Source of the DNA: Acinetobacter schindleri CIP 107287
GTDB taxonomy: Bacteria; Pseudomonadota; Gammaproteobacteria; Pseudomonadales; Moraxellaceae
DNA: 64,000 nucleotides
NCBI RefSeq assembly: GCF_000368625.1
Contig: NZ_KB849576.1
Span: 853,297 to 917,296, forward strand
Reading direction: 5' to 3'
This document shows positions 62,618 through 64,000 of this stretch, piece by piece. The first letter of the stretch is position 1. Each line of letters opens with the position of its first letter. Below the pieces are notes generated by a model. It searched no databases. It worked only from the letters and a program-made list of their open reading frames with translations, and had not been told where the DNA came from. Both the position numbers and the translations under genes were made by a program.

Positions 62618-63631
62618 TTATAGCACCCTTTTTACTGTGCTCAAGGCGTCTTTTGGCTGACTCACTGGACTCTGACTGGTAACGCTGGTTTGCACATTCG
62701 ATTTGAGTACATAATGGAGCTTGCCTTCTGCATCCTTGGTGATCGACTCAATATCAATATTACGTACCAGTTGACCATTAATCAGTAACCTCGTATTTGG
62801 ATCTTGTTTGATTTCAATCAGATTTTTAGAGCTCAACTGTTCCGTAGTGCTTTTATCATAAAGCGCCATCGGACTATCCAGATTTTCTTCGGCATATTTT
62901 AAACGCTGCTTTAAAGATGGATGCCGTTGCATAAATGCAGGTAATTTGCTTTGTATCGGGTATTCTTTCAGAAAAGTCGGATAGAACTGAGCGAATACTG
63001 CAATTCCCTGTTTAGGGTTATATCCTGCTCTTGCCATAAGTTCGAGTCCCAACAAATCTGCTTCTTTCTCCATGCGGCGCTGATAGGTACTGCCATACCC
63101 ATCATGTAATACGCCCGTAATCAGTGCTGAAGTTCCTGCTGTTGCCCAAGCAGTTCCCACTAAAATTGGACTTACAATATATTTCCAGCTCTGTGTTTCG
63201 CGCTGATGCTCACGAATAACATGTGCCATTTCATGCGCCAAAATGTACGCCAGCGCTTCATCATCCAGCATCGCACGATTTACCATCTTGTAGCTCATGA
63301 AAATCATGCCATTAGCCAAGGCACCTGCATTGGATTTGTCTGAATGATAAAGATGAACGCCCCATTTAATTGTTCGATCTGCTGAAATGTAATGATCCGT
63401 ATAAGGAATTATCCTGTTCATAATTTTAGCGCAACGTATTTCAGCTTCACTTAAATATTCTTTTTCGATAAGTCCCGTTTTTTGGGTAAATTTACGCTTC
63501 GCCTGTTCAACGACCTGATCTTGAGATAACAACATGAGTTGTTTACGGTCAGCTCCGTGTCCCATATGAGTGGTATTGATACAACCCGTTAGAGCCCCAA
63601 CAGCAATGAGTGCTGAAAATAAATTTTTCAT
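62618..63631 (-). CDS. M48-family metalloprotease, lipoprotein
   Basis: A 337-residue M48 (BepA/LoiP-like) Zn-protease. A lipobox LTGC (Cys17) ends the signal peptide, so it is anchored to a membrane facing the periplasm. The zinc site is HEMAH (His133, Glu134, His137) with the third ligand Glu in EKEADLLGLELMARAGYNP. In E. coli, BepA and LoiP degrade misassembled outer membrane proteins; LoiP responds to low osmolarity. No TPR domain is present, so LoiP-type is more likely. Confidence 0.9.
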   Translation of the reverse strand: MKNLFSALIAVGALTGCINTTHMGHGADRKQLMLLSQDQVVEQAKRKFTQKTGLIEKEYLSEAEIRCAKIMNRIIPYTDHYISADRTIKWGVHLYHSDKSNAGALANGMIFMSYKMVNRAMLDDEALAYILAHEMAHVIREHQRETQSWKYIVSPILVGTAWATAGTSALITGVLHDGYGSTYQRRMEKEADLLGLELMARAGYNPKQGIAVFAQFYPTFLKEYPIQSKLPAFMQRHPSLKQRLKYAEENLDSPMALYDKSTTEQLSSKNLIEIKQDPNTRLLINGQLVRNIDIESITKDAEGKLHYVLKSNVQTSVTSQSPVSQPKDALSTVKRVL

Positions 63632-63922
63632 ACAAAAAATTACATTTTATTAACATTTGATTGTAGTTTTAGCGGAGTTCTTTTGAATTGTGAAGTTGTA
63701 TTTAATAAATGTTTGGTCACTATTCCATTGCTAATCACTTAGAAAATAATTTTTTAAACTAAGTTTCTGAATTAATTATTTTTATATTAAAAATGAGGAT
63801 TGGTTAAGGTTAAATCAGGATAAGCAGAATTAAAGCAAAGAAATAAGATTAAAAAAAGTAACAGTACTCATTTCTAACTTAATCCTCCCTTTTATTCATA
63901 TAAAAGCAATCTGAAAAATCAT
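63632..63922. other. AT-rich intergenic region near the right edge
   Basis: Holds the promoter of the M48 protease gene on the minus strand. No RNA gene, hairpin or repeat was recognised. Confidence 0.4.
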
Positions 63923-64000
63923 TCATGCGGATTTCGTGTCTATGAAGTGAATTTGAAACAGTAAATACATATTTAAATTGTATCTCTCTTCAATGGCTTC
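63923..64000 (-). CDS. Possible C-terminal end of a gene entering from the right
   Basis: A minus-strand frame is open from the edge (64000) for 25 codons to a TGA at 63923. It begins EAIEERYNLN. It is too short to identify, and an AT-rich spacer could give this by chance. Confidence 0.2.
   Translation of the reverse strand, partial: EAIEERYNLNMYLLFQIHFIDTKSA

Noticed and set aside
1..64000. Insertion sequences, prophage, CRISPR, tRNA or rRNA genes.
   Set aside because: No transposase or integrase reading frame, no regularly spaced direct repeats, and no cloverleaf or rRNA sequence was recognised.

Overview
The window reads as a chromosome segment of an Acinetobacter species (Moraxellaceae). 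The basis is the low GC content and a gene set typical of that genus: a pmrCAB operon, the oxygen-dependent MesD/MesX methionine synthase pair, a betIBA/betT choline-glycine betaine locus, otsBA trehalose genes, an OsmC-YcaO fusion and a DUF1345 membrane protein. I see no rRNA, tRNA, CRISPR array or intact insertion sequence. The species is not determined.

Layout. 1-9.4 kb is accessory: a coiled-coil protein cut by the left edge, a broken umuC, a TetR-controlled NodT/DHA2-MFS/HlyD tripartite efflux operon bracketed by two direct copies of a dispersed repeat, a decayed gene, and a hipBA toxin-antitoxin pair divergent from a small Fis-type DNA-binding protein. 9.6-13.6 kb holds tatABC followed by a Tat-exported PhoX-type phosphatase. 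13.9-19.8 kb is a lipid A modification block: an SDR with a degenerate active site, dgkA, a PAP2 phosphatase, and convergent pmrCAB; PmrA-box-like repeats precede both pmrC and dgkA. 20-26 kb has VIT1/CCC1 and DUF1345 membrane proteins, a flavin reductase-mesD-mesX operon, a DUF1826 protein, and then an unannotated intergenic region that looks like a GacA-controlled, CsrA/RsmA-titrating small RNA gene.

26-31 kb: a sorbosone dehydrogenase-like lipoprotein, a PP2C-kinase fusion and a formate/nitrite (FNT) channel, with divergent cyanase. The FNT leader carries a sigma-54 promoter, two hexaloop hairpins of the ANTAR-target type and an overlapping intrinsic terminator, the layout of nitrate/nitrite-responsive antitermination. 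Cyanase has its own sigma-54 site. 31-42.6 kb is a probable purine or N-heterocycle catabolic cluster: a BMP-type ABC importer, an amidohydrolase, a CDA-fold deaminase, two Rieske oxygenases and a LysR regulator. 42.7-47.4 kb: metR, a frameshifted and truncated CocE/NonD hydrolase, and otsBA.

47.4-64 kb: an MFS transporter, a tightly overlapping four-gene operon of unknown purpose (acyl-CoA dehydrogenase, PIG-L deacetylase, methyltransferase, GT2 glycosyltransferase), osmC-ycaO, a TorF-like porin, betIBA/betT around a palindromic operator, MarC, a small unknown protein and an M48 lipoprotein protease.

The themes are osmoprotection (bet, ots), nitrogen scavenging (FNT, cyanase, purine cluster), envelope modification (pmr, dgkA, PAP2) and methionine synthesis (mesD, mesX, metR). 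The regulatory sites were found by eye and need computational or experimental confirmation.
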